64,000 nucleotides of DNA from Nymphaea colorata (GCF_008831285.2 NC_045150.1:9436001-9500000); one strand, 5' to 3'. Counted from the stretch's first letter, positions 11,610-23,942 are shown. Made by a program: numbers and translations. Notes: generated by a model not told the origin, from the sequence alone.

Positions 11610-12455
11610 CGAGGTGACTCAGGTCCGGGTAAAAGAAAAAACAAATTCACTTATAATCCTAATTTTTCTAAATAATGCCAATAACGGTCCTATTAATTAT
11701 ATTTTATACGAGCCCTGAGACAAGTATAAGAAAGGAAGCCTAGAGTTAAATCATCAATGACGTTACTTAAAGCCCATGCTGAATTTATCCTTGACATCTT
11801 CTTCAGGTGGTTTTCTTTCTATATTTTTATTGAAAACTATAGTGCTGTCATTTTACTCAATGGATATTTTCTCCGGCAGGTAATAGAGAAGGTCGGCCGT
11901 TTTCTGAAGCTTCCAGTAGAAGTCAAGTCTCTACCAGGAAAAAGAAAAATGTGAGGCCCCTGTTTCAATTACGGCTAAGCGGAAGTAAAACTTCAAACGT
12001 TATAAAAATAGAATAATGAATGGTGACAATTCCGCTGGCTCAGTTGCGAGACTCCCTGGCCACAAGGTCTGGAGAAAAAAAAAAGAAGTATGCTAAATGT
12101 CTTAAAAGTCCTTGGCCTCATGGCTCGGGAACCTACGGACGAGTCGCCATTTCGCGAATCGGTGAATCGTCACGGCTAACAGTACGGGATGCATGAAGCG
12201 TGTTTGGTTGGATTTAGAAGACACGACTTCCGCTGCAGAAGACGATCAACTCAGATTTTACGAGATGCACCAGGTTTGATTTGGTAAAAAGTAATAAACG
12301 CACGCACTTTACCTGTAAAATTCGCATTTAGATGGAACTTAAAAGTAACAAAAGCACCTTCAGATCAGTTTGCTACAAAACATGCAAGAAATTGAGTAGA
12401 TTTAATCTTTGGCTGTGTTTTGGAGCAAGTTTGAGTTCAATAATCACTCTTCACA
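11610..12455. other. Intergenic, no gene recognised
   Basis: AT-rich, with a few short frames and no splice-supported exons. On the minus strand it would be sequence upstream of the MIR319 promoter. Confidence 0.5.
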
Positions 12456-12461
12456 TGCTCC

Positions 12462-12700
12462 AATGGGTGTAGCATAGTTGGTTGGGCGAGCAGCATGTTG
12501 TTGATGCATTTTTAGTTCAATTCTTGGCGAGGATACATCACTATACGACAAACGGTCGTGTATGCGATGCTCAAGTTGAAAGGTAAATTGAAAAAAACAA
12601 CTCTGAACTCTGGAGTAAGAGAAGGAAGGAGAGGAGAGGGCTTCAACCTCTCTGTTGAGTAGTGGGTTCCCTGACACTCACCTGAAGTGTTCTCAATTTG
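12462..12700 (+). mobile_element. tRNA-derived SINE-like element
   Basis: TAGCATAGTTGG at 12470-12481 matches the Pol III box A pattern, and GTTCAATTC at 12515-12523 matches box B in the right order on the same strand. A tRNA-unrelated body follows. This box A/box B spacing with no complete cloverleaf is characteristic of plant SINEs. The 3' boundary and target-site duplications could not be fixed. Confidence 0.45.
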
Positions 12701-14335
12701 TAAGCACTCTTAACTTGTTAAGAGTCTTTCTAAATGGGCGTGGGATTAGAGGTTTTGAGCCAAAGACAAACACCAAATGACATGATAAACATGCATGATG
12801 CTTCTCCCGTAAACCGGCAAGTTTGGAAGATTAAACAATGACAAAGGGAAAAAAAAAAGCTCAGTAATTCCACACATCGTTCACAAAAATCGAGTGTAAT
12901 TTTAAAGAAAATTACAAGCGACGTAGGCCCTAGCCTACCCACTTGACGTCCACTCTTGTTTGCCCTTTGGAGCCCAAATATGTTTCTTAGTGGGTGTTTG
13001 ATTATCCATTTTTGGATGAGATGGTCTCCCTCTGTTCATAGAACAGATCTTTTTATAATGTAAAAAGCGACAACTTGATGATATTAAAATGTAGATCTGA
13101 TGTCATGAAAGAATATGTTTCCTATATATATATATATATATCATGCATCGGGTTAACTGATCGACGATAGTTAGAGGAATTCACTAACCCTACATCCGCA
13201 TATATACACATGTACACACACAAGCTTTTTATTTAACGCTAGTTTTCCCTGTCTTAGATTCAAAGTTTTCATGCATAAATGTTCCTTAATGACATAAATT
13301 GCCGATTCTACCAAATGGAATGATGGACTTTGATGTGGATCTTTTGCGACAGCAGATCTGTGGATCAAGACCTGTGGCTATAGCAAACACATCCTTCAAT
13401 CAGGGTTTACCATTTTGCAACAGAAAAGGCAGTCAAACGAACGCATGAAAGGTTTGATGTTGTAAATTTTAAACGTTATCATGCATAAACTAAGCGCCAT
13501 TGATATCATAAGTTTAAATGAGCAGAAACACAAAGAGAGATGCATGCAAGAACATAATATGTCTCCCTATAAGATACCTATGTTGTCAAATCCAAATAAT
13601 GCAAGCATAGGTTGGATTTGGTCTAAATGCCCATCCCTCTTCAAAAGTAGGAATTCAACAGCTCAACTTTTAGGGTGCAGCGGTGAAACCCTACATAATT
13701 CACCTAGGGAGGTATATGGTAGGCATTATTTTAGCACTACAACTTGTCTGACAGCCATGGAAATCTTTCTCCTTGGTGCATGAATGAAGTGTTTGATTTC
13801 ATGCATAAAAGCAGTGTTTTTTTCATTGGATCCAATAGTGCTTCCCTATTCCACTCTTTTAACTAGCTGAGAAAGAATTTACAAATTTTTGAAATGGGTG
13901 GAACATGTTTATCTTTCAATCTCCAAGAAAAATCATTATTAACTCCTAGAAAAAAAAAAAAAAAACTTAATCAGTTCATCCTTGGGGGCATTTACTCTCA
14001 CATGAAGTTTTTGTTTTGACAATTCAAAACTGTGATAGATGAAAAGGGTTTATCAAATCATTGACATGTAAACCTTTGGCAAGCAAATGTGTCGTATATA
14101 ATATTTAAAAAGATAGTGGTAGTAGAAACACTTAGTGAATGTTACGTGAATCTACTCTAAAGATTGAATCAAATTCATAGAACAATAGTTTAGTGTTCGA
14201 TAAATCTACCCCAATTTAAGTATATTTACAAAGTCTTTCTGTTACCAAACAACCTTTATGGAAGGTGAACTTAAGAAAGGGTAAGATAGACGGATGAGAT
14301 TGATGTCATTAAGTTGGAGAAGTGATGCAGCAAAT
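12700..14335. other. Intergenic, no gene recognised
   Basis: Contains a short (TA)n run at about 13122-13140, a poly(A) at about 13951-13966 and a degenerate dispersed-repeat fragment at about 14115-14255 related to the one at 62-215. The frame at 13481-13783 resembles nothing I know and lacks splice partners. Confidence 0.5.
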
Positions 14336-14339
14336 CACA

Positions 14340-14785
14340 ACTAAAATCTGGCAACATTTCGGGTCCCCTTGTCCAAAATACTCGAGTCGAGGCGACCGAA
14401 ACGGGTCATAGACTGGTTCAGTCTGGATCAGTCAATGAGCTGAGATGCGAAGGGCAGTTTCGTTTTCAACGTTATGCTTATGAGAAATGACGCATCTGTC
14501 CGACACTCGGTCCCTCCGCGTGCACCGCCACAGGCTATGGGTAGGATTGTCATTTCCCGCCGTTTGAGTCCTGCACTCGATTCTCCCGGGCAGGTAAAAG
14601 ACACTGACAGTGAGGTTGCACGCAGTAAGTTCCTCACCAAGTCTACGACGTGGAAAAGAATTTTTTTACCGTGGGTAAGGGTAAGTTCTGCCAGACGGGG
14701 TTACCTTCTTTTCCCCGGAATCGTGTTCGAGTTGACGCGCATCGCGTCGGCGGTCAGTTCTTGATCTGACGGAAGATTTAAAAAA
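14340..14785. other. CpG-rich block of unknown role
   Basis: This ~450-bp block is clearly richer in G+C and CpG than its surroundings ('gacgcgcatcgcgtcggcggtc', 'tcccgccgtttgagtcc') and ends at a poly(A) tract (14780-14795). Both strands have open frames of 70-96 codons with no recognisable domain. It could be a short insertion ending in an A-tail, a relic exon or a regulatory region. Confidence 0.4.
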
Positions 14786-14799
14786 AAAAAAAAAAGGAG

Positions 14800-17175
14800 T
14801 CCTGGAATTAACTTTCAATCTCGGAAGAATTCTCTTGTTTCACGCTCAGCCGTGGACTATGGTAAAAAAACAAAATAAAAGAAAAATTAACTTGAATTTG
14901 GGTTTCTTTCGATTAACCGCTTTAATTCATATGTAAGTTAATCCCGTTAAATAATTTAAAATTTAAGCTCTACAAAGTTTAAGTATATATTTGACAAAGC
15001 AGGTCTTTCAATTTTTTAAAGGGCAAAAGCGGGAAAAGGATTGCTTTAGAAAGACACTGTAATAGACCTAAGATCTTTTTTTTTTTATTTAAAAGTTTAT
15101 GGGCCGCTTGAGAACTAAGTCTAGAGGAAAAGTATTCATTAATTAAACATGCATGCCTATTTTTTTCCTAATTTAAGAGAATTAATACCTTTAAAATTGC
15201 ACTAACGACCTACCTTTTGTCGTTCAATTGTACCAAGTTAGACACATACTTTGAAAAATACTTCAAAACGATAAAAATAGCATGTTTTTGAAGCCAAAAC
15301 ACTAATTTGCCTTCAAAATTTCCTTTTTAAAACTTGTTTGAATGGCTTGAAAATGGAGTTTTTTTTTTTTAACAACAGTGCCTTTATAAAGGCTATTCAT
15401 AAAAAAAAAGAAACTAGCTTTTGCCAGCAAACCCAAACCTATGTATGTCCTCATGTTTTTCAAAACTAATTAAGAAACCAAATTTTATCTGAAAAATGAA
15501 TGTATCGTCCAAGCACAGTGCCAAAGAATCCAACTAAAAACATCAACATGCACAAGGCTATTTTCGTCATTTGAAGTAACAAATCATCGAGGGAAAATAA
15601 TCGCGCGAAGAAAAAATAAACTGCCCACAGGAGAACTCCAAAAACCCTCCAAACTTTATTAGGGGAAAAACAAGCAAAGCAATTATTTTTTTATTTTATT
15701 TTTACATTTAATAATATTTTTTTTCTGAGGAGCGTCGAGATTCTCCGTCTCTTCGTTCTGCACACGCTGTCTTTTCACCCTAAAAGCTAAAAGGACGGCG
15801 AAAAAAATAATTCAAAAGGAAAAATAAAAATTGGGGCCTCGGGGGCTGGAAATTTCTTTCCCGCTGTCCAATCAAAACTTTTTCTCTCTTCTTTCCACCT
15901 CTCTCTCCCACGTGGCCGCGATTACCGCGTGCTTCCTGAAAACGCCAAAGGCCGCGAGACTCCGTCAGCAGAGGACGCTTTTTGTCATTTTCTAAAAGTG
16001 TTTTTGCTCAGGAGGTGAAATTTTTTTAAAAAAAAAAAAAAAACTGAGACAAGAATTTTTACTGAATGAGAAGCTTGGGATCAAAAGGAATATTCTGTAC
16101 AACATTTTATGTCCAAAACACTCCATAACCACGTCTTTTATTAGATAAAAGACGTAAAATTTTCGTTTTTTTTTTAAAATCAGATGTTTGGAATGTTTGA
16201 AGAAAATTCAATTTTGATCAAACAAAGAGGGTTTTTTATGTGGCCTGATCAAGGAACCAATGTTTTTAGAATTCATTAAAAAAGCATTGTTTTCGTAAAA
16301 TCAAGTTTTTAAAAATAGCCCTTCAAACCGTATTAATTAATTAAGATTTTTTTTTTGTAAAAAAAAAGGTATTTACATTCTACCAACCAATCAAGAAATC
16401 AATAAATCTCAAACTTTCATTCAACTCTTTACGTCTTACCAAACAAAGCTAGTTTCTAGTGCCTGAGGTGCAGATTAATGCCTTGAAAGGTGTAAAAACT
16501 ACCAACTTCCACGCACCAATCTCTTTCGAACGATTAATTGGGATTTAAAAAAACAAAATCACTTAAAGATTTGGTTTTAGGAAACATGCCTGCACTTTTA
16601 TTTTAGAAAACCAAATCAGTTTTACAAAACACGCCTGCTCTTTTTTTTGTTTTTCAGTGCGTTGATGCTACAACTCTTTTAGTGATAATCAGTTTGTTTA
16701 AAAGGTCGATAAATAATAGTAACTGAAATTGTAGATATGAGAGATGTTTTTGTGGGGTAGTATTTGGATGACACCTTAAAAAAAATTGTTTTATAAAAAA
16801 TATTTTATTAAAACTTGGTCTTTTAATCCGTTATTTTAAATGTCTTAAGGCGGCACACTCAATATGACGTTTTCTATGAAAAATCTGAAAAGATAATTAT
16901 TCGCTCCCATTGAGAACGCTATTTCCTCAAAATTAGGTTTTTCATAAACATAAACCCAGTTTTGAATGTCCTCCAAATATGCCTAAAATGGTATTGAATG
17001 TCATTCAAGTGCTCTCTTAATGTTCTCAAAGATCCAAAGTAAAATACCAGAGTATGGATTACACTTAAGACTTAGGATCCAAACTCCAAATTTTTATTTT
17101 ATTTTTTGCATCAAGACAATGTTTGTTCTAAAAGAACTGAATGAAGAATTCTGTCTTAAATCTATAGATTTCAAA
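14800..17175. other. Very AT-rich intergenic region
   Basis: Homopolymer-rich sequence with no coding signal, apart from the promoter-like island at 15720-16010 listed separately. Confidence 0.6.
15720..16010. promoter_or_regulatory. Promoter-like island with G-box
   Basis: A GC-richer island inside AT-rich DNA. It contains a CCAAT motif (about 15868), a pyrimidine tract and a G-box CACGTG (15909-15914) next to 'ggccgcgattaccgcgtg'. G-boxes bind bHLH and bZIP factors in plants. No gene could be assigned on either side, so it may be an orphan promoter, an enhancer or a relic. Confidence 0.3.
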
Positions 17176-17179
17176 TCAT

Positions 17180-17326
17180 GAAAATCTTAAACTATAGTAG
17201 ATCGAGGGCAAACAGGTGCTCCCCAACAAAATAAAAGCTTGTTCAACAATTTGAAAATCTTAAACTATAGTAGATCAAGGACAATCAAGTGCTCCCCAAC
17301 AAAAATAAAAGCTTGTTCCCTGGTCG
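17180..17326. repeat. Two tandem copies of a 73-bp unit
   Basis: 'gaaaatcttaaactatagta' begins at 17180 and again at 17253. Both copies continue into 'gtgctccccaacaaaa' and 'taaaagcttgttc'. Copies differ at a handful of positions. A simple local duplication without coding content. Confidence 0.85.
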
Positions 17327-17329
17327 TGG

Positions 17330-18140
17330 CTTCACCTCAACTAATTAAAAAATATATATATTAAAAAAATAAAAAATTTCAATTAGGTAATGTTTTTTTT
17401 AGATTCAGGTTTAATTTAACTCGACTCGAATAAGTTCGTTAGATCATTTAGCTTACCGCCCTTGAAAAAAAATCCTCATTTCACCCCTAACCCCGGATTG
17501 CGGCGTAACATAGTGCGAAGCTATCTATGGGCTACTGTTGACAGTTGCCAGCACCAACTCCATAAAATATTTTTGTTTTCACATTGTCGCCATCTAGTAT
17601 ATGATTATCCATATATAATGATGAAATGATGACTAACAAATCCGTAAAACGTTTAAAATTTTAGTTTTCTTTGAAACTGACATCCCTACTTGAAATATAT
17701 AATGTCATAGTTAATGTTTTTAGAACGCTATATTGGTTTCTCATATAAAAAATTATTTATAATTAAGTCATGTTGGTTAAAAATAAAACTACTGTGTTTT
17801 ACATTATGCATTATAAAAATATATCATAGTATCGTAGTATCCCCAGTCTTCAACCCCTTTATATATTTCAGGATAACAATTCGAATCGGTATGTTGGTTA
17901 TCATAATTTTGGGTTTAGAATATCCGACCCGTTTGCACCCTCGGACCATGCCATCTCCCCCATGTGCGGTCGAGGGTGCGAACGTGGTCTGAGCTCATTC
18001 TTGCCTTTCGCCGCTCCGCCGGCGGCAGCCTCTTGGTTGCCGATGAGAGCAGAACGGAGGGGAAAGGAAGAAATATCATAATAGCAACAAGATAAGAAGG
18101 TGGCAGTTTAGTTGTGGAGGCCTTCGCACTATAGTTTGCA
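17330..18140. other. Intergenic and leader of the C45 gene
   Basis: The distal part is AT-rich and empty. From about 17930 the sequence turns GC-richer and purine-rich up to the start codon at 18143. 'tttgcag|g' directly before the ATG could be a 3' splice site, so a 5'-UTR intron is possible. Confidence 0.4.
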
Positions 18141-18142
18141 GG

Positions 18143-20361
18143 ATGGTCGCAAGCAGGGAAGGAGATTCCGAGGCTGAGCTCCAGACCTTAGAGGTGAGCA
18201 ACTGCCGAGGCTATGAATTGGGCTTCAGCATAGGAAATAGATTCTCCGGCCTCATAAGGAGCAGGGTGGCCAAGGATCAGCTTCTCCAGACTCAGCTCCG
18301 CCCTTTTGCAGACACCCCTCAAGGCCATTCCCTTGTTGAAGCCCTCTCTGCTTCAAACAGGTGCCTCTGCGTGTCTGTCACTGTAGCTAAATATTTCATC
18401 TGTGACCTTGCTCATCGTGAAACTAATCATATGGGCCAGAAAAAGACATAAAATCCATGTTCTTCCAACATTTATTATATTTCACTACTGTTTTTGCTTT
18501 TCATGAAATATCACTACAAATGTACTCTGCCAGGTGGGAAAACCAGGTAGTAACTGAAAATTCATGCTTTTCCAATATGCATAGATGACACTTATGTGGC
18601 TTACTGATGAATGTAAATACATGGCAGGAATAGGTACCCAATATACTGGGATGAACTGCTAGGGACTGCTGAAGGAAGTGGTGCATCTCTGCTTGATGTA
18701 TGTTTCTTGCATTCTATTTCTCTGAAAACCGGTTGTCATTCTCATGAGCATGCCCATGTACCATTTGTTTGTTAGATATCCATACATCAACTGGTTTGCT
18801 ACATGTTCCAGTGAAAGTTTCCTCTGCACGTATCTCATGCACATGCCCGCAACGTACATACACATGCAGTTCTTCTGCTGATATCAGTATACAGAGTTTA
18901 AAGTTAGCTTACTCCTCTGTTATAGTTTACTGTTTACTTTCATGTGGACAGATCATACTAATGAACTTCAGAAAGGAAATCCTTCCGTTCATTCCCACAG
19001 TAAAACAAGTAGCAGAAACGGAGGTCAACAGTGACTGCTCAGATGTTCTTGTTTTGAGTGATACACTTGCTATTGTAGCACACAATGAGGATGCCGCAAC
19101 AGCCATCATCGGACACTTGTAATTTCCTGAATGGATGTTAAACGCCCATATAACTTCAACCAATATGGATTCAATAGGATCTGAAGTTTATACTTGTTGA
19201 TGTGCAGCTACTTGGTGAAGGCAACACTGCCGTCTGGAGTCTCCTTTACAGCCTATACATATGCAGGGGAACTACCAAGCTGTGCTTTTGGCTTCAACAG
19301 CCATGGACTGGTAATCTCTGCCACTTTTTAATCAGACAGAGACTTTATTAAGCGTGTAAAGACTTGAACAGTTTACAGTTCTACTTGCCATTTTCCACTC
19401 TACAAGCAACTTGGTCTGTGCTTGGAATAGATCTACCTAGTTCACCACAGCTTTGCAGGGCCTTCCAGTTCTGGCCACTTTCCACTTTCAGACCAAATTC
19501 CTCTACCACTCGGAACTCTTGATTATTGACCTCTCTAATGTATGCAACGACCATGTCACTTCCAGGCTTTCACTCTTGATTCAGTGCCACCATTGAAAGA
19601 AGAAATTGTGGCAGGCGGTATTGGCCGCAACTTTGTTTCCAGAGATTTGCTTGAAGCAACAGGAATTGATGATGCATTACGGGTATGCAGCTTCATTGGA
19701 AACTTTAGGATATATGGAACATTTTCTCAGGCACGTCCACAAGCATGGTTGGAATGTCTTTGTAGCCTATACTGATTGCTTGTCATGCAGCGTATTCGGG
19801 AGCCAAGTATTTCTTTTGGACATTGCTATAACCTTGTCGACATAAGAAGCCGCAAGATATTGAATGTAGAAGCTGCATCCTGCAATAGAATGTCAGTTTA
19901 TGAGGTTGGGCCAACCCCATTCTTCCATGCAAACATGTACCTTCACCTTCCCATTAAGCAGGTAGACGTTTGTTGTATCAAACACATACATACACATGTA
20001 CGTGTACACATGTATATACCTTCGGGTTTTACAGAGCGCTTTCTCTTTTTGAAGGCACAAGATGAAAATTCGATTAGTCGACAAGCAAGAGCAGCTCAAC
20101 TCAGCAAACAGAAGGAAGAAGACATCCTCTCCCTTCTCGGAGATTCAACTGGCCAAAAATTTCCAATTTACATGGATGGTATGTTATTTGACCAGTCCAA
20201 AAATAGCCTTCTCATGATCGCTCTCATATATTTCATCCTTTTCAGGACCGACACTGAAGACGTCTTGCACGGTATTGATCGACGTGGACAAGCGAACTTT
20301 GTCAATTCTACAGGGGAATCCCAAGGACAGAAAGGTTTCTCATGTCTTCTGCATATCCTAG
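18143..20361 (+). CDS. Peptidase C45 / acyltransferase-like Ntn hydrolase
   Basis: Eight exons join in frame to 361 residues: 18143-18360, 18628-18697, 18952-19118, 19208-19310, 19566-19682, 19791-19961, 20055-20178 and 20246-20361 (TAG). All introns are GT-AG. The product matches the C45 family, which includes fungal isopenicillin-N acyltransferase (about 357 residues) and insect Tan; these mature by autocatalytic cleavage before a nucleophilic Cys. Visible landmarks: RGYELGFSIGNRF near residue 22, the candidate nucleophile Cys125 in SDCSDVLVLSD, HNED at 140-143, the PSCAFGFNSHGL strand, ISFGHCYNLVD, and the C-terminal TSCTVLIDVDKRTL...LQGNPKD. The residue before Cys125 is Asp rather than the Gly of well-studied members. 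No signal peptide is visible at the start used. The natural substrate is unknown to me. A plausible AATAAA lies at 20470-20475, and a decayed copy of exons 7-8 lies 1.4 kb downstream. Confidence 0.9.
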
Positions 20362-20469
20362 ACGGATCTAGAATACAATCTGCCTGCATTATGAAGCTCA
20401 TTTGTGCAAGGAATAGCCAAAATTCTATGTGGGGAACTTTCACGTTGCTCCCATCTTTTCTTTTCTTTC

Positions 20470-20475
20470 AATAAA
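20470..20475 (+). terminator. Poly(A) signal of the C45 gene
   Basis: AATAAA about 110 bp after the stop codon of the C45-like gene, in a T-rich context. Plant signals are loose, so the exact cleavage site is not predicted. Confidence 0.5.
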
Positions 20476-20599
20476 ATCAAGCACGAAAGTTTGTGTGACT
20501 CCTCCTTTTCTTGTTTTGAGTTTCCTGCTTTCTGGAAGTTCAAATTATTGCTGGCTCATGTAAACCTAAAATACCGTTTACGTGAACTTGCAACCTAAA

Positions 20600-21725
20600 C
20601 AACCAATCACGATCGCTTCCACACGAATAAAAGTTCGAAAAATTAAGAAATGGAATTCTTATTAAAATGAATTCCTTAAAAAATTGAGGAATTACGTACC
20701 ATTTACTATTCTCGTTAGATCCACCGAAGGGAGAAGAAGAAGAAAGCATTGAGAATTTATGAATTTGTTGATGTTGATTGATCAAGGGAATGCACTAGTT
20801 GGATCCACAGACTTCAGGGAACAGCTGGAATAAGAAGGAAAGAACCAATATATCTTTTTGTTTTTCCCCACAGGCAAGCTGGGGAGAGGTACCCACTTAA
20901 ACTTCATGCTAACAGAAGCATCCTGGGTATTAAAAACTTAATCCCCCTTCAACTTGAAGGTATTAAGTCTAAACCACCGGATGAACAAACTTCGGTGAAC
21001 TACCTGTAGTCTCCTCGATATAAAAGTCTAAACCCCCAAGCGGGGTGGATAGAACTCTTTTCTGCAAGTTGGTCTATCTAGTGTGTTTGGACCCCGCAAG
21101 AATGGAAATCCAGGTATTGATACTGCCATTTAATTAAATTCTTAACTTGGCGCAATATTGTCGGTGATTGTTACTGTAAAGGAGTATGAAAAGTGTAGTC
21201 TTTTGCTTGATGTCATAACTGGAAACCCAGAAGATTGGCCTCTTAAGCGACATCATGCTTACTCGTATCAAACCGAAGGACAGTCTACCATGAAAAACAC
21301 AGAAGGATCAACATAAGTGTGTCAAGCACATACGTTGGTTTAAATATAAGACTTATCTGATAATCAAGATCGGATCACAAAACTTCTAATGATGCAAGAT
21401 TTGATGACTATTACATGATTGGACAAATCATACCAGATGTGGTTTTTTAATGGAAGTATCAAGGTCAGTCCCATTATGCGAGTCCGAATTGATGGAGTAG
21501 AATAAACATCCTTTAGTTTATTAATGAAGAATCAGACTTGATAAATAGTTAAAACAATAATTGGCGCACCAGTCTCAGCACTTACGTTATATAACAAAAT
21601 CATAAAACTCTGCAAAAGCAGGCAGATGTCCGCACATCCACATACACATAAAAACAAACAAAAGTGGAGAGAGGGAGCGAGAGAGAGGAATGACAAGAAT
21701 TAATTTTGGTAATTTGTCATTGATA
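20600..21725. other. Intergenic between C45 gene and its relic copy
   Basis: No exon-like block equivalent to C45 exons 1-6 was found here, so the downstream duplicate appears to lack its 5' part. A sequence around 20870-21110 with repeated 'taagtctaaacc' and 'cccaagcgggg' looks repeat-derived. Confidence 0.4.
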
Positions 21726-21729
21726 TAAG

Positions 21730-22030
21730 GCACAAGATGAATTTCCTATCTCTCGACAAATAAGAGCAGCTGAATTCAGGCAAAAGGGGAAGCCTGCCGA
21801 TTCCATGTTATTCCACATGAGAGATTTCCAAGTTAAACCGGCCGGCCTTGTTGAGGCTCACGATCTCACCCCAAGTATTTCATCAACCTTCAGACCAAGA
21901 CCAAAAATTGAAGACGTCAGCCAATGTATCAACAGACCTGAAGAAGAGAACGTTTACCGTTTATCTATCCGACATGTGAACCCAAAAGACAAAAGTCCTC
22001 TCATGTCTTCACCACATCCCAGATAGCTCT
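21730..22030 (+). pseudogene. Truncated duplicate of C45 exons 7-8
   Basis: From 21730 the frame AQDEFPISRQIRAAEF parallels AQDENSISRQARAAQL, the start of exon 7 of the intact gene upstream. The tail from about 21905 aligns at DNA level with exon 8 (ttgaagacgtc, aagagaacgttta, aacccaaaagacaaaag, tctcatgtcttc). In the exon-8 reading frame there is an internal TGA, and the conserved NPKD piece lies in a different frame, so the copy is frameshifted. The CTVLID strand is degraded and the remaining exons are missing. It is a non-functional tail duplication on the same strand, about 1.5 kb downstream of the parent exons. Confidence 0.75.
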
Positions 22031-22200
22031 GGAGGATGACCTGACTGCTCTATGAATTAGGTTTGCGGAACAAATAACCTGAAGTCAATCGACTGAAGAT
22101 CCCATGCTGCGTTTATTTCATTGCTTGAGATCAAATTGAGAACATGAATTTGCCAAGATAGTTTTCTCTTTGTTCTGAAGTTACTGCTCTCCTGAACGCA

Positions 22201-23274
22201 CTATGCTGGTTCATACAAGCCAAGCATATGACCATCAATGCAACGCACGGCAGCAACCTGCACCATCCATCAATTAATGAAACCAACATTGGAGAAAAGA
22301 TTGACAAGTGAACCTCAAGTTTATGCACACCCATAGCATTTATAGAGCAAGTCGATTACTCAAGAAGCATAAGAAACACTCAATTCACTTTTAACTCCTG
22401 AAAATATCTCAATTTTGTGGAGCCAATCGATACACTACTCTGGTTGAATCAGGAAGATGGATTTCGATCCTGAACCAACAGAGGTACCTAGGAAAGAACT
22501 GCAATTGATTTTAACAGAAAATAAAGTCCATAATCCAATAACAAACCGATTACTTTGCCGTGCACTTCATATTTGATAGGGCCGTCCAATTCAGCACCTA
22601 AAGACATGAGCTTAGTGACCGTGGCGTTTATGTCTGTCACAGTAAAGGATAGAAGAGAAGAGTAGCCTTTCTGCATCATGACATCACTGCAAGAGCAGAT
22701 AGTTAGGTCTCAGTCATCAAACAATGATTACAGTTACCAACATGCAGCTGAAAAACAGTTTACCAAACGAAACAAAACATTAACACCACCATGGAAATAA
22801 CAAGAATTGATTGAAGAGTTTCTATGGAGGCTCCAAGAGTTCAAATGATGCGCATTTGCCTTGACACTTAGAAAAAGAAAATAACTTAGTTCAATTATGC
22901 ATCTATTTTTTCATGAAAAAAGAAGAATTTTTTGCCCAAATCATATTCCAAAAGAAGAAAACAAAGATCTCAAATACCTATCGTTCCTTCTTTAACCACT
23001 TACTCCCCTTCCTAGCATGAAATCAAACGTTTGGGATTGAAAACAGAGAACTCTAATTAACCATGGAACATAAAATGCACATGACCCTAGAATGTGGGAG
23101 AAGTAAAACGAGCGACCTGCTTGATTGCATGAGCGCTAACTTCAGAGGGCCGGAATGGAGCTCTGCCCACCTGAGTGTGCATACGTTGACGGTGAATCCG
23201 AGTCCTTCAGAGTAGAACCGAGCTGCCTTGGGGACGTCCTTGTGGAGTTGCAGAAGCCATCTGAACGAAGCCAT
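22201..23274 (-). CDS. Small VOC / glyoxalase-like protein
   Basis: Three exons on the minus strand join in frame: 23274-23117, 22686-22554 and 22257-22201 (TAG), giving 115 residues. All junctions are GT-AG. The protein begins MASFRWLLQLHKDVPKAARF, continues with VNVCTLRWAELHSGPLKLAL, then GYSSLLSFTVTDINATV and AELDGPIKYEVHGKV, and ends VRCIDGHMLGLYEPA. This is the single beta-alpha-beta-beta-beta unit of the vicinal oxygen chelate superfamily and closely resembles the small plant 'lactoylglutathione lyase/glyoxalase I family' proteins of about 110-140 residues. Such proteins are annotated as glyoxalase-like, but the substrate is not established and glyoxalase I activity should not be assumed. 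An upstream in-frame ATG at 23418 exists. The start at 23274 was chosen because it fits the family N-terminus. Confidence 0.9.
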
Positions 23275-23942
23275 CCCCTCGCCCCCTCGCGTATCTGAAA
23301 AACACGAACCTGTTTCGGGGGTTAGATTTAGGGTATCGTGGAAGAACCGACACGAGAGATCCAAATCCAAAGTCAAATCTTGTTCGGGCTTGGTGGGTGC
23401 TCGTGGGCTGATAAGCATGTGCCCTGACGGGGCTAGATTGGCTGCAAATGAAAAACTAAAACTATTATTATTATTAGCTTATTAATAATGTCAGTTAAGC
23501 TGATATTTCGATAGAGCCATGTAAGCCGTCATTGTGACAACCAAAAGTTCATTATATGGAGAGATATATGTAAAATTCTAAATGAAAAGAGGTAAAAAAG
23601 TAATTTTCTATTTTTGTATACACCAAAATTTTTGGAAGTATACTGTCTCATGAATGTATCCCAAAAAATGAAGTAGTAAGTGTTTTATGAATCTCTCCTA
23701 TTTTTTGTGACACATTCACGAGACAATAACAGTATGTCATTGTTGCCAAACAACATCGATAGGTCATTGCCCTTCAATGATCAAACCTCATATCTCAAGG
23801 AAGTCCTAGACTTCCACCACCTTGAATCCTTTAAGGCCTAGTAACAAAAGTCCATGATCCATGTAAATGGGCTCGACTAGGAGGATGAGGATTTGGATCC
23901 TTTAAGTTGGATGGCATTAGCGAAATTGGATCTTGGCCAGGA

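Noticed and set aside
19776-20474. 232-codon plus-strand frame as a separate gene
   Set aside because: It is read-through of C45 exons 6-7 and their introns. The spliced chain gives the family-typical protein instead.
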